From contig JAKPNC010000271.1 of assembly GCA_029548585.1 (NCBI GenBank), forward strand, positions 1 through 19,558: a stretch of DNA of 19,558 bases, in the 5' to 3' direction. The stretch is from a bacterium (GTDB lineage: Bacteria > Ratteibacteria > UBA8468 > B48-G9 > JAFGKM01). This document shows positions 12,780-19,558 of the stretch, one piece after another. Position 1 is the first letter of the stretch. Every line of letters begins with the position of its first letter. Under the pieces are notes generated by a model, which was not told where the DNA came from, did not search any database, and saw only the letters and a program-made list of their open reading frames with translations. The position numbers and the translations under genes were made by a program.

Positions 12780-14228
12780 TTATCCTTTCATCACGGCAAG
12801 CGGGACCATGCGCGCAACCTTTCTTGAAAGTCCTGCAATTTCAACAATGTTTACCACCTCTTCCACATCCTTGTAAGCCTGAGGCATTTCTTCCGCAAGT
12901 CCCTTTTTGCTCGAGCCCCTGACGAGGATTCCCCTGGCTTCCAGTTCGCTCGCCACAGACCTGTTTCTCCCTTCCCTTGCGGCCTCGTGGCGGGACATTG
13001 CCCTTCCGGCCCCATGGCACGTACTGCCCCATGTTTCCTCCATGGCCCTGTCCGTACCCACCAGGATATAAGAGGATGTTCCCATTGTTCCCGGGATTAT
13101 CACCGGCTGACCGTGTGGCAGGTACCTTCCGGGCAGTTCCGGGCGTCCCGCCGGGAAAGCCCTTGTCGCTCCTTTCCTGTGGACGTAAAGCTTACGGCTT
13201 TTTCCTTCAAAGGTGTGGTTTTCGCATTTGCAGATATTGTGGGCTATGTCGTAAACGGTTGAAAGTCCCAGCTTTTCAAAGGGAAGATCCATGGTGGAAC
13301 CGAAAGACTCCCTGACGAGGTGGGTTATAACCTGCCTGTTTGCGAAAGCGTAATTTGCCGCCGCACACATCGCCCTGAAATACCTTTTGCCCTCGGGGGA
13401 GTTTACCGGCGCGCAAGCGAGCTGGCGGTCGGGGAGCTTAATCCCGTATTTTGCAGATATCTTGCCGAACCTGTCGAGGTAATCGTCGCATACCTGGTAC
13501 CCGAGCCCCCTGCTTCCGGAATGGAGCATGACGGTTACCTGTCCTTCGAAAAGGCCGAATGCTGAGGCAGTCTCCCGGTCGAATATGTCTGACACCTTCT
13601 GTATCTCGAGAAAATGGTTTCCCGAACCAAGGGTTCCAAGCTGGTCGGCCCCCCTTTCCCATGCCCTGTTCCCAAGCGCGTCCGGGTCGCCTTCCTCGAG
13701 CCTTCCATTCTCCTCTGTGTTCTCCAGGTCCGACTCGGTGCCGAAACCGTTTTTCACCGCCCATGCGGCGCCGTCCTTCAGCACCTTTTCAACCTCTTTG
13801 CTCTTAAGCTTAAGCACCCCGGAAGAACCTATCCCGGAAGGTATGTTTTGGAAGAGAGAGTTTACGAGTGTTTCGAGGCGGGAAGTGATTTCGGAGGCCG
13901 TCAGGCTGCTTCTCAGAAGCCTGACACCGCAGTTTATGTCGTATCCGACGAAGCCGGGAGAAATTATTCCGGATTCGGGATCAAATGCGCCCACTCCTCC
14001 TATGGGGGCACCGTATCCCCAGTGGACATCGGGCATGCCAAGGGCCCATCTTTCTATTCCCCTGAGGGATGCAACATTCTCAAGCTGTGAAGTTGCATTG
14101 TCGTTGATTGCCTTATCGAGCAGTTTTTCTGATGAATAGATGACAACGGGAACCTTCATGTCTCCGGACCTGGGGATGATCCATCTGCATTCTCCGGCCC
14201 TTTCAATCTTTTTCCTGGCATCTGCCAT
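12780..14228 (-). CDS. rtcB: RNA-splicing/repair ligase RtcB
   Basis: This 482-residue, full-length RtcB joins RNA 2',3'-cyclic phosphate or 3'-phosphate ends to 5'-OH ends using GTP and Mn2+. Metal-binding residues can be placed by motif: Asp97 and Cys100 (YDINCGVR), His205 (GSGNHFLEI), His236 (HSGSRGLG), His330 (YDIAHNICKCENH). His405 in STCHGAGRAMSR corresponds to the GMP-accepting His of Pyrococcus RtcB (H404). HRKGATRAFPAG and QPVIIPGTMGTSSYIL are also intact. The start overlaps the upstream gamma-subunit gene by 26 bases, and the YgjP-like gene follows after two bases. No archease or RtcR regulator is in the window. The roughly 25-residue N-terminal region before VPVVIYSSEKLLDKA resembles that of other long bacterial RtcB proteins. 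Confidence 0.97.
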   Translation of the reverse strand: MADARKKIERAGECRWIIPRSGDMKVPVVIYSSEKLLDKAINDNATSQLENVASLRGIERWALGMPDVHWGYGAPIGGVGAFDPESGIISPGFVGYDINCGVRLLRSSLTASEITSRLETLVNSLFQNIPSGIGSSGVLKLKSKEVEKVLKDGAAWAVKNGFGTESDLENTEENGRLEEGDPDALGNRAWERGADQLGTLGSGNHFLEIQKVSDIFDRETASAFGLFEGQVTVMLHSGSRGLGYQVCDDYLDRFGKISAKYGIKLPDRQLACAPVNSPEGKRYFRAMCAAANYAFANRQVITHLVRESFGSTMDLPFEKLGLSTVYDIAHNICKCENHTFEGKSRKLYVHRKGATRAFPAGRPELPGRYLPHGQPVIIPGTMGTSSYILVGTDRAMEETWGSTCHGAGRAMSRHEAAREGRNRSVASELEARGILVRGSSKKGLAEEMPQAYKDVEEVVNIVEIAGLSRKVARMVPLAVMKG

Positions 14229-14802
14229 TGCCTATCAACTCCCATCCGGCCTTAATTATTCTCCTGCCCTGTTCGGACATCTTCTTGTCGGACATTATTT
14301 CTGTGACTCCTGAGTAGAGGGAGCTAATATTAAACTTGAGAAAATTCCTGCTGATAAGATTTCCCAGCGCCCCGGCCAATATCAGGTTGGCGTTCTTTAT
14401 GTTCCCGAGCTGTTCGGCAATTTCTGTAGCCTCTATCTCGAAGGTGCGGAAGTTCTTCTTCTGGCAGTTCTTTACCAGGGAGGAATTTAAGAGAACGTAA
14501 GCGTTCTTTTTCAGGTAAGATGCAAGCATCTTGTAAGAACTGTCGTTCATGAAGAGGCCTATGTCGAGTTCCGCGCTTATGGGGGAATATATCTCCCTGC
14601 TTTCAGACATGACAATGGTACAGTACACGTACCCGCCTCTCATCTCGGCCCCGTAGGAAGGAAGGCAGGAAACCTCCAGCTTCTGCTTGATCGCGGCGGC
14701 GGCCAGAGCTTTTCCTATTGTTAGGATGCCCTGTCCTCCGCTCCCGCCGATCACTATCCGTACTTTTCCCGTTTCTTTTTCACTTTGAGCCTTTTTCTTC
14801 AT
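14203..14802 (-). CDS. 2-oxoacid:acceptor oxidoreductase gamma subunit (KorC/IorB/PorC type)
   Basis: This 199-residue protein has the gamma-subunit signature RIVIGGSGGQGILTIGKAL (residues 15-33) and LPSYGAEMRGGYVYC (about 47-61), as in the catalytic gamma chain of 2-oxoglutarate, 2-ketoisovalerate, pyruvate or indolepyruvate ferredoxin oxidoreductases. These enzymes make acyl-CoA and reduced ferredoxin in anaerobes together with alpha and beta chains. The alpha and beta genes are not adjacent: the neighbours are sugar isomerase C (22 bp upstream) and rtcB (26 bp overlap). The start follows GGAGAG. Unless the partners lie elsewhere, the subunit is an orphan. The specific 2-oxoacid cannot be inferred. 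Confidence 0.87.
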   Translation of the reverse strand: MKKKAQSEKETGKVRIVIGGSGGQGILTIGKALAAAAIKQKLEVSCLPSYGAEMRGGYVYCTIVMSESREIYSPISAELDIGLFMNDSSYKMLASYLKKNAYVLLNSSLVKNCQKKNFRTFEIEATEIAEQLGNIKNANLILAGALGNLISRNFLKFNISSLYSGVTEIMSDKKMSEQGRRIIKAGWELIGNGRCQEKD

Positions 14803-14824
14803 TATCTCTCCACTTGAAGATCCT

Positions 14825-15790
14825 TCATGCCCACCATGCTTTGGGCTTTGCTTCCCTGATAAGAACGTCTTTCAGGCATTTTATGGCTTTCCTGAGCCCT
14901 TCATCGGGACTCATGAGGCTGTCCTCGTGTTCTATGCTTATTGCCCCGTCGTATCCTGTCATGCGCAGAGCCGATATGAAATCGTTCCAGAAATCGTACC
15001 CGTGGCCGTATCCGACGCTTCTGAATATCCAGGAGCGGTTCATTTCGTCAAGGTATGTCTTGGTGTCAAGCACCCCGTTGACGGACGTGTTGTAAAAATC
15101 TATTTTTGTATCTTTTGCATGGACGTGGTAAACGGCGCCCTTAAGCTTTTTTAAAGCCGCTACGGGATCTATTCCCTGCCAGAAAAGGTGGCTCGGATCG
15201 AAATTGGCTCCGATCTCCTGCCCTGCGGCATCTCTCAGCTTCAGGAGGGTTTCGGGGTTGTACACGACGAAGCCGGGGTGCATCTCGAGGCAGATCTCCT
15301 TGACATTATGTTTCCTTGCAAAATCGGCTTCATCTTTCCAGAAAGGAATAACTTTTTTTTCCCATTGCCACTTCAGGATGCTTGAAAAATCTTCCGGCCA
15401 TGGGCATGTTACCCAGTTTGGATAAGTGGAATTCTCGCTGTCCCCCGGGCAGCCCGAGAAGGAAACGATCCGGGGTATTCCAAGCTTTTCTGCGAGAAGG
15501 ATGGTATCCCTCTGGACTTTTTTGTGGGGACCGGATACCCTGGGATCGGGGTGGAGAGGATTGCCGTGGCATGATAGGGCAGATATTTCAAGCCCCCTTG
15601 ACTCAACCGCTTTCCTGAACTTTTCGCATCCATTGCCGTCCCCGAGAAGTTTTTCAGGATCGCAGTGAGAGTTGCCGGGGTAATTGCCTGTGCCGATCTC
15701 CACGGTTTCAAGACCGAGCTCAAGCGCCTTGTCAAGAGCCTCTTCGTATTTCTTGTCTCCGAACAACACGAGAAAGACGCCCAATTTCAT
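14825..15790 (-). CDS. Sugar phosphate isomerase/epimerase C (AP endonuclease 2 fold)
   Basis: The start at 15790 follows AGGAGG by six bases; the frame is open upstream to 16000, but that part runs through the tRNA-Ala gene and is not coding. The 321-residue TIM-barrel protein is of the longer type of this family. Ligands by pattern are Glu in CLEMHPGFVVYN, Asp and His in NFDPSHLFWQG, His in YHVHAKDTKI, and Glu in ISIEHED. It has the inserted segment CPWPEDF...WQWEKKVIPFW common in the roughly 320-residue group often found beside Gfo/Idh dehydrogenases. It lies 89 bp after tRNA-Ala and 22 bp before the gamma-subunit gene, and may share their promoter. It is distinct from isomerases A and B. 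Confidence 0.9.
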   Translation of the reverse strand: MKLGVFLVLFGDKKYEEALDKALELGLETVEIGTGNYPGNSHCDPEKLLGDGNGCEKFRKAVESRGLEISALSCHGNPLHPDPRVSGPHKKVQRDTILLAEKLGIPRIVSFSGCPGDSENSTYPNWVTCPWPEDFSSILKWQWEKKVIPFWKDEADFARKHNVKEICLEMHPGFVVYNPETLLKLRDAAGQEIGANFDPSHLFWQGIDPVAALKKLKGAVYHVHAKDTKIDFYNTSVNGVLDTKTYLDEMNRSWIFRSVGYGHGYDFWNDFISALRMTGYDGAISIEHEDSLMSPDEGLRKAIKCLKDVLIREAKPKAWWA

Positions 15791-15879
15791 TGTGGACCTC
15801 CTGTTTTCCCCCCTCAACGGGAATGTGAGCCTGAAAAAACGGGAACCTTTGAAAAAAAACGGTAAGAACGAAACAAAAG

Positions 15880-15952
15880 TGGAGGATAAGGGATTTGAAC
15901 CCTTGACACCCAGACTGCCAGCCTGGTGCTCTCCCAGCTGAGCTAATCCCCC
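15880..15952 (-). tRNA. tRNA-Ala (anticodon GGC)
   Basis: On the minus strand the acceptor GGGGGAT pairs with ATCCTCC, including the G3-U70 wobble that marks alanine tRNAs. The D arm is GCTC/GAGC, the anticodon stem CCAGG/TCTGG encloses CTGGCAG with anticodon GGC (15919-15917), and the T arm is AAGGG-TTCAAAT-CCCTT. The discriminator is A (15880), and CCA is not encoded (next bases CTT), unlike the tRNA-Gln of this window. It reads GCC (and GCU) codons. Confidence 0.97.
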
Positions 15953-15990
15953 GTTGTTCAAAGGCGGCCAAAAACGCACAGCCTTGTTAT

Positions 15991-16019
15991 ATAATAACAC
16001 GCAGGTTCCTTTTTGTCAA
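15991..16019 (-). promoter_or_regulatory. Strong sigma-70 promoter for tRNA-Ala and possibly the operon below
   Basis: TTGACA (16019-16014 on the minus strand), 17 bases, TATTAT (15996-15991). Transcription would begin about 32 bases before the tRNA. No separate promoter or strong terminator is obvious between the tRNA and sugar isomerase C. Confidence 0.82.
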
Positions 16020-16065
16020 CCTTAGCTTTCCGTTTTTCCATCCATGTCTATTCCGGCCTTTAATG

Positions 16066-16094
16066 TTGACATGGACGGCGCCCGGTGGTATCCT
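16066..16094 (+). promoter_or_regulatory. Promoter for the PHP phosphoesterase gene
   Basis: TTGACA (16066-16071), 17 bases, TATCCT (16089-16094). It is divergent to the tRNA-Ala promoter, with about 45 bases between the two -35 boxes. The transcript would start near 16101, about 46 bases before the ATG. Confidence 0.65.
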
Positions 16095-16146
16095 AACGGA
16101 GAATCTTTTCAGGATACGTTTAACGGGGATAACAGGGAGGGGCAGA

Positions 16147-16800
16147 ATGATAGACCTTCACACTCACACTTTCATGTCTGACGGGGTGCTCGTGCCCTCG
16201 GAACTTGCAAGAAGGGCGGAAGATAAAGGATGCAGGATTATAGGAATAACAGACCATGTGGATTTCTCCAACGTTGAAGCCGTGGTTCTCTCGGCCTGCA
16301 GGGCCTGCCGGCACATAAACGGCAGCATGGAGATCAGGGCCGTTCCCGGAGTCGAGATCACACATGTAAGCCCCTCAGAGATAGCGGAGATCTCAAGTAT
16401 TGCCCGGGAGAAGGGCGCCAGGCTCGTGGTGGTTCACGGGGAAACCGTTGTGGAACCGGTAAAGAATGGAACCAACAGGAAGGCAATCGAAGCCGGGGTT
16501 GATATCCTTGCCCACCCAGGGATTCTTTCGGAAGACGATGCAAGGCTGGCTGCCGAGATGAAGGTGTATATCGAGATATCCGGGAGGGGAGGCCACTCCT
16601 TCTCCAACGGGAGAGTGGCAAGGCTGTGGTATGAATACGGTTTTCCCGTCCTGTTCAATACGGACGCCCATTCCCCTGAGGACCTTGTTGACGACGCCTT
16701 TGCCGGGAAACTCATACTCTCCGCCGGGTTCCGGGAAAAAGATGTTAAAACCGTTATGGAAAACAGTTCAATTCTTGCGGAGAGGTTTCTTGAAAGATAA
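16147..16800 (+). CDS. PHP-domain phosphoesterase (histidinol-phosphatase-like)
   Basis: The start at 16147 follows AGGGAGGGGC and gives a protein beginning directly with the metal motif MIDLHTHTFMSDG; the frame is open back to 16063, but that part overlaps the promoter. The 217-residue protein has the PHP metal ligands in order: HxH (His5, His7), GITDHVDFSN, Glu in PGVEITH, His in VVHGETV, ILAHPG, and the C-terminal NTDAHSP. These trinuclear-metal enzymes hydrolyse phosphate esters; members of this short type are annotated as histidinol-phosphatase-like or as general phosphoesterases. The product of the next gene (33 bp on) is a shikimate-pathway enzyme, so a biosynthetic role is possible but unproven. 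Confidence 0.9.
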   Translation: MIDLHTHTFMSDGVLVPSELARRAEDKGCRIIGITDHVDFSNVEAVVLSACRACRHINGSMEIRAVPGVEITHVSPSEIAEISSIAREKGARLVVVHGETVVEPVKNGTNRKAIEAGVDILAHPGILSEDDARLAAEMKVYIEISGRGGHSFSNGRVARLWYEYGFPVLFNTDAHSPEDLVDDAFAGKLILSAGFREKDVKTVMENSSILAERFLER

Positions 16801-16833
16801 AATCCCCGGGGTTCCCTTATTGCCGGTGTATCC

Positions 16834-17553
16834 ATGAAAAATAATAAGAAAGTTATCGGAAACAAGGAAGAGGAGAAGGCTTCCTCCAGGGAGAGGCTGG
16901 CGCTTGTGCTCTCAGGCGGAGAAAACGAGAAGTCCGTGAAACAGGCCTCAGCACACGTGGGCTGGATGGAACTGAGAGTGGACGGTTTCCTTAAAAGGGG
17001 GGAGAAGTTTCCCCCTTCCTACCTGCCCCTGCCTGCCCTGAGAATCATTGGCACCGTCAGGTGGGTAGACGAGAGCCAGGAAGCAGGAATAGATATTTCA
17101 GAGGAAGAAAGGCTGGAGATATACAGGGACGTCATTCCTCATGTCGACCTGGTTGACGTAGAAGCCAGAAGCCGTATTGCCGGTCAGGTTCTGCAGGAGG
17201 CAAAAAAGCAGGGCAGGGGAACCATCCTTTCATACCACGATTTTTCAGGCACTCCTTCCATTGAGACCCTCGAAGAAATGTACGGAATATGTGGCGCGCT
17301 CGGATCCGACATGGTAAAGATAGCGTCGATGGTGCGTTCCCGGGACGATCTTTTCACACTTCTTTCTTTTACTCACAGACACGCCCGGGACAACCGTCTT
17401 ATCGTTGCGCCCATGGGCGTCTCCGCCGTGGAGAGGTTCATGCCCCTGTTCCTTGGATCCCTTTTCACATACGTATGTTTGGATAGACCGACCGCTCCCG
17501 GCCAGCCTTCACTGGTTATGGCCAGGAAGATTTTACAAGGCTTAATGTCGTAA
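16834..17553 (+). CDS. aroD: 3-dehydroquinate dehydratase, type I
   Basis: This 239-residue protein shows the type I DHQase active site. ELRVD (Glu46, Arg48) and TVR (Arg76) are substrate-binding, SYHDF (His135) is the catalytic base, DMVKIA (Lys162) forms the Schiff base, R201 lies in APMGVSAVERFMP, and Gln224 lies in APGQPS. It dehydrates 3-dehydroquinate to 3-dehydroshikimate in aromatic amino acid synthesis. A Lys/Glu-rich extension of about 22 residues precedes the first barrel strand (RLALVLSG). The ribosome binding site at the chosen ATG is weak, so a later start is possible. No other aro gene is in the window. The 3' end overlaps the convergent DUF2085 gene by 12 bases. Confidence 0.92.
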   Translation: MKNNKKVIGNKEEEKASSRERLALVLSGGENEKSVKQASAHVGWMELRVDGFLKRGEKFPPSYLPLPALRIIGTVRWVDESQEAGIDISEEERLEIYRDVIPHVDLVDVEARSRIAGQVLQEAKKQGRGTILSYHDFSGTPSIETLEEMYGICGALGSDMVKIASMVRSRDDLFTLLSFTHRHARDNRLIVAPMGVSAVERFMPLFLGSLFTYVCLDRPTAPGQPSLVMARKILQGLMS

Positions 17554-18198
17554 AAAGCCCATGGCGACAAGTTCAAGGATTGTCATGGCAATCGCCGGCA
17601 TGATCCATAACTTACCCTGGCAATCCTTTCTCCTTCCTTGTTTGGAAAGGAATGCCGCGGCTGTAAGGTTTGCCGCCGTAAGGGTGAAAAGCATGGAGAA
17701 TATGCCGGCAATAGCCCAAAGGCAGAAAGGGAAAGAAGGCCTGCATAGAAGTTCCAGCAGGATCATCGAAAGAATCACTCCGGTAAGTTTCAATATGTCG
17801 CCCTTTGAAAAAAAAGTCCTTGCAAAGTAAGTCTTCTCCCTAAGGCAATAGTTAAGCAGGCTGAAGGAGAATATCCCCATGGACGCGCCTCCGAGCGTTC
17901 CAATCATGAACCTACCATTATTACAGGTATTTATCGTTCCCCCGGATGAAAGAAAAATCTCTGTAATGAAGAGTATGAAGAGAAAGATTGAGAATACGGA
18001 TGCTTCCCTGCTGAAGTGGAGGCATCTTTTCCTTGAGGATGTAATCCAGAGGAATATGAAGGAAGCTGTAAAACCCGTGTAAATTCCTGAACACCTCGCA
18101 CAGAACGGCAGAATCTTGTCCCCCGCGGCAAGGCAGGCGGCCGGATCTGCACGGCACAGGACGGCAACCAGGCCACTTGTCAGGCTCTTCATGTCCAT
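17542..18198 (-). CDS. DUF2085 family membrane protein
   Basis: The ATG at 18198 (protein MDMKSLTSGL...) follows GGGAGG by 11 bases and matches the usual family start; a longer form from 18261 adds 21 polar residues and lacks a clear site. The 218-residue protein has the DUF2085 hallmark near the N-terminus: Cys15, Cys22, then LPFCARCSGIYTGF with Cys33 and Cys36. Several membrane helices follow (about five, e.g. FSIFLFILFITEIFL, LTGVILSMILLELLC, LWIMPAIAMTILELV). The clustered cysteines suggest metal or redox binding at the membrane, but function is unknown. It overlaps aroD by 12 bases tail to tail. Confidence 0.85.
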   Translation of the reverse strand: MDMKSLTSGLVAVLCRADPAACLAAGDKILPFCARCSGIYTGFTASFIFLWITSSRKRCLHFSREASVFSIFLFILFITEIFLSSGGTINTCNNGRFMIGTLGGASMGIFSFSLLNYCLREKTYFARTFFSKGDILKLTGVILSMILLELLCRPSFPFCLWAIAGIFSMLFTLTAANLTAAAFLSKQGRRKDCQGKLWIMPAIAMTILELVAMGFLRH

Positions 18199-18261
18199 GT
18201 CAGACTCTTCCTCCCGGGCTTTTATGTATACCTGACTGCGCAACAGTTCTTCCCATGACAA

Positions 18262-18676
18262 AAGAATCTTAACTGCCCGAAAAACCTTTACCGGGACAGG
18301 TGGTATTTGAAAATATGCCGTCCATCCAGACCGTGGCGGGCTTTCCAGTGACTGTGAACAAAAGGCAGTGCTTGCACGGCCCGGCCGTTAAGTCATCCCG
18401 CTCCTGTTTTCCCATGGACATGTTGAAACAGTATACAGCACGTGCATCCATAAATCAAGGGCTCTTTATATGGGAATATTAATGAGGCAACAAAGCGGTG
18501 GGGCAATGTTTTATCTTTTTTCCCTGAGCATTTTTTAACAGATGACGGTTTATTCCTCTCAAAGGATTCTCACCATGAGAAACTTGCAGGCAATGCCGCC
18601 AGTTTCGACCATTCGAATCAAGGGATATTATTTAATAGGCTGTGAATAAACCGATTCCTTGCGTAAAGTCGGGTTA
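18262..18676. other. Intergenic region, no confident gene
   Basis: About 415 bases. On the minus strand a frame from 18421 to 18269 could encode about 50 residues with a CKHC pair (AGPCKHCLLFTVTGKPA) ending eight bases before the longer DUF2085 start, but it lacks a ribosome binding site and I do not recognise it. A perfect 10-base inverted repeat CGGTTTATTC / GAATAAACCG lies at 18546-18555 and 18644-18653. The rest shows nothing I can name. Confidence 0.5.
18465..18493 (-). promoter_or_regulatory. Weak promoter candidate upstream of DUF2085
   Basis: TTGTTG (18493-18488 on the minus strand), 17 bases, TATAAA (18470-18465). The -10 is good and the -35 poor. It would produce a leader of about 260 bases before the DUF2085 start, including the small uncertain frame. 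Confidence 0.3.
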
Positions 18677-18706
18677 TTGACAATTTTTCGTAACCCATTA
18701 TATAAT
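18677..18706 (+). promoter_or_regulatory. Near-consensus promoter for the exported protein at 18825
   Basis: TTGACA (18677-18682), 18 bases, TATAAT (18701-18706): both hexamers are perfect. The predicted leader is about 110 bases and includes a short palindrome AGGAT-C-ATCCT (18773-18783). Confidence 0.82.
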
Positions 18707-18824
18707 AAGGATGATTTTTTAGCATGGATTAACAAATGGTTCACGTTGTGCTCTTCCTTGCCGGTTACCGTCAGGATCATCCTGAAGGCGGCCGGGAGAG
18801 ACAACAACGGGAGGAAAAGGAAAT

Positions 18825-19558
18825 ATGATGAGCAGAATAAAAGCTTTTCTTATCATTACAATAGTTTTATGCTGCGGCATTGCTGGCAGCGCGGTTGTTT
18901 CAACCAGGATTACCAATCCGGAAAAATCTTCCGGACAGCCTGACGGTATTACTTTGGGAGGAGACAGGGAAAACAGCTACGCGTGGTGCATGGATGTTCT
19001 TCCCCAGCCTGACGGGGATTACCTTTATGTTGGAAGCAACCGAAACCTGATATACAGCATGCTGCGCGCATACCTGGTGATGGTGGCGGGTTATCCCCTC
19101 GAACAGGCTAACGCCATTATCGGGCAGATCTTCAAGGGAGACATAGGTATTGCCACCAATAGCCAGGGCAGGGTTTTCAGGTATAAGGTGGACGGCTCAG
19201 CCGGTTGGGAAGAGGTTTACAGGGCCAGTAATGCTTACAGGGGAGCTGTCACTTATACTGACTCTGAAGGCAAGACGGCTCTTTACATGGTTACATCGGC
19301 GGCTGTCCCGGGAAAAGTGCTCAAGTTTGCCTCCGATTTCGATCCCGCCCAGGACGTTCCCGATGTCGTCATGAGGCTTAACCAGGTTGACATGCTGGGA
19401 GAGGGACCCCTTAGGGCTATAGCAAAGCACGGAGACAGTCTCATTGTCGGTTCCTTCACAAATAGCATTTACATCACAGACCTCCCGGTGAAACAGCCTG
19501 ACGGAGATGACACGTCTCTCACAGGTTGGACACAGATAGCTTCGCCCCAGAACTTCGG
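18825..19558 (+). CDS. Exported protein of unknown function, 5' part
   Basis: The frame runs from ATG ATG at 18825 to the window end without a stop (244 codons seen), after GGGAGGAAAAGGAAAT. It begins with a signal peptide (MMSRIKAFLIITIVLCCGIA, then GSA). The mature part has propeller-like strand motifs: GDYLYVGSNRNLIYSM, IGIATNSQGRVFRYKVDG, WEEVYRASNAYRGAVTY, TALYMVTS, KVLKFASDFDPAQ, GDSLIVGSFTNSIYITD. The repeated 'display value of a named quantity' pattern resembles, loosely, that of the dockerin protein at the left of the window, but I see no dockerin or FN3 in the visible part. It probably acts in the periplasm or outside the cell. The double start (18825 or 18828) is not resolved. Confidence 0.82.
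   Translation, partial: MMSRIKAFLIITIVLCCGIAGSAVVSTRITNPEKSSGQPDGITLGGDRENSYAWCMDVLPQPDGDYLYVGSNRNLIYSMLRAYLVMVAGYPLEQANAIIGQIFKGDIGIATNSQGRVFRYKVDGSAGWEEVYRASNAYRGAVTYTDSEGKTALYMVTSAAVPGKVLKFASDFDPAQDVPDVVMRLNQVDMLGEGPLRAIAKHGDSLIVGSFTNSIYITDLPVKQPDGDDTSLTGWTQIASPQNF

Noticed and set aside
13528..14139. Plus-strand open frame of about 200 codons
   Set aside because: It is antisense to rtcB and rich in Ser/Pro, as expected from the reversed strand.
15791..16000. Upstream extension of sugar isomerase C
   Set aside because: It would translate through tRNA-Ala; the AGGAGG site places the start at 15790.
18659..18943. Plus-strand frame of about 94 codons overlapping the exported protein
   Set aside because: It covers the promoter elements and overlaps the signal peptide region in another frame; the frame from 18825 has a ribosome binding site and signal peptide.

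Overview
The window reads as a piece of chromosome from a Gram-negative, probably anaerobic bacterium of moderate GC content. An ExbB/ExbD/TonB cluster implies an outer membrane. A 2-oxoacid:ferredoxin-type oxidoreductase gamma subunit and a dockerin-bearing exported protein fit an anaerobic, polysaccharide-associated life. Most starts have clear AGGAGG-type ribosome binding sites, and several promoters match TTGACA-(16..18)-TATAAT closely. Many genes prefer AGG/AGA arginine codons. The gene mix (several AP-endonuclease-2-fold sugar isomerases, a Gfo/Idh oxidoreductase, dockerin and small zinc-ribbon membrane proteins) resembles uncultured environmental lineages, but nothing here fixes the phylum.

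Layout. 1-1762 (+): end of an ExbB/TolQ gene, exbD, a tonB-like gene, a small membrane zinc-ribbon protein and a DUF2582-type winged-helix protein, then tRNA-Gln(CTG) and a hairpin/T-tract terminator. 1952-3577 (-): exported dockerin/fibronectin-III/propeller-repeat protein with its own promoter. 3957-10712 (+): carbohydrate-oriented block with hxlB-like isomerase, YggS-type PLP protein, sugar isomerase A, a large unclassified glycosidase-like protein, a scar of two fused gene remnants, sugar isomerase B and a Gfo/Idh/MocA oxidoreductase. 10707-15952 (-): a B-box-like zinc-finger membrane protein, then (reading leftwards from a strong promoter near 16019) tRNA-Ala(GGC), sugar isomerase C, an orphan oxidoreductase gamma subunit, rtcB, a YgjP/DUF45 metallopeptidase and a patatin-like phospholipase. 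16147-17553 (+): PHP-domain phosphoesterase and type I 3-dehydroquinate dehydratase. 17542-18198 (-): DUF2085 membrane protein. 18825-19558 (+): 5' part of an exported protein behind a near-consensus promoter.

How the genes work together. The first block is an energy-transduction module for outer-membrane import. The central block looks like intracellular sugar handling (hydrolysis, isomerisation/epimerisation, NAD(P)-dependent oxidation). The leftward operon combines RNA repair (RtcB) with a protease, a lipase-like enzyme and a redox subunit; a shared stress role is possible but unproven.

The most unusual item is the scar at 8505-8784. It joins the C-terminal half of a paralogue of the zinc-finger protein encoded at 10707-10976 (minus strand) to the C-terminal 35 codons of a paralogue of sugar isomerase A (plus strand), exactly at a 10-bp sequence present in both parent genes. 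As a result the glycosidase-like gene, whose arginine codon use is unlike that of isomerase A, lies between two direct copies of the isomerase 3' end. This suggests local duplication, insertion and deletion. I did not find a complete new defence or mobile system, and there is no CRISPR array, transposase or integrase.
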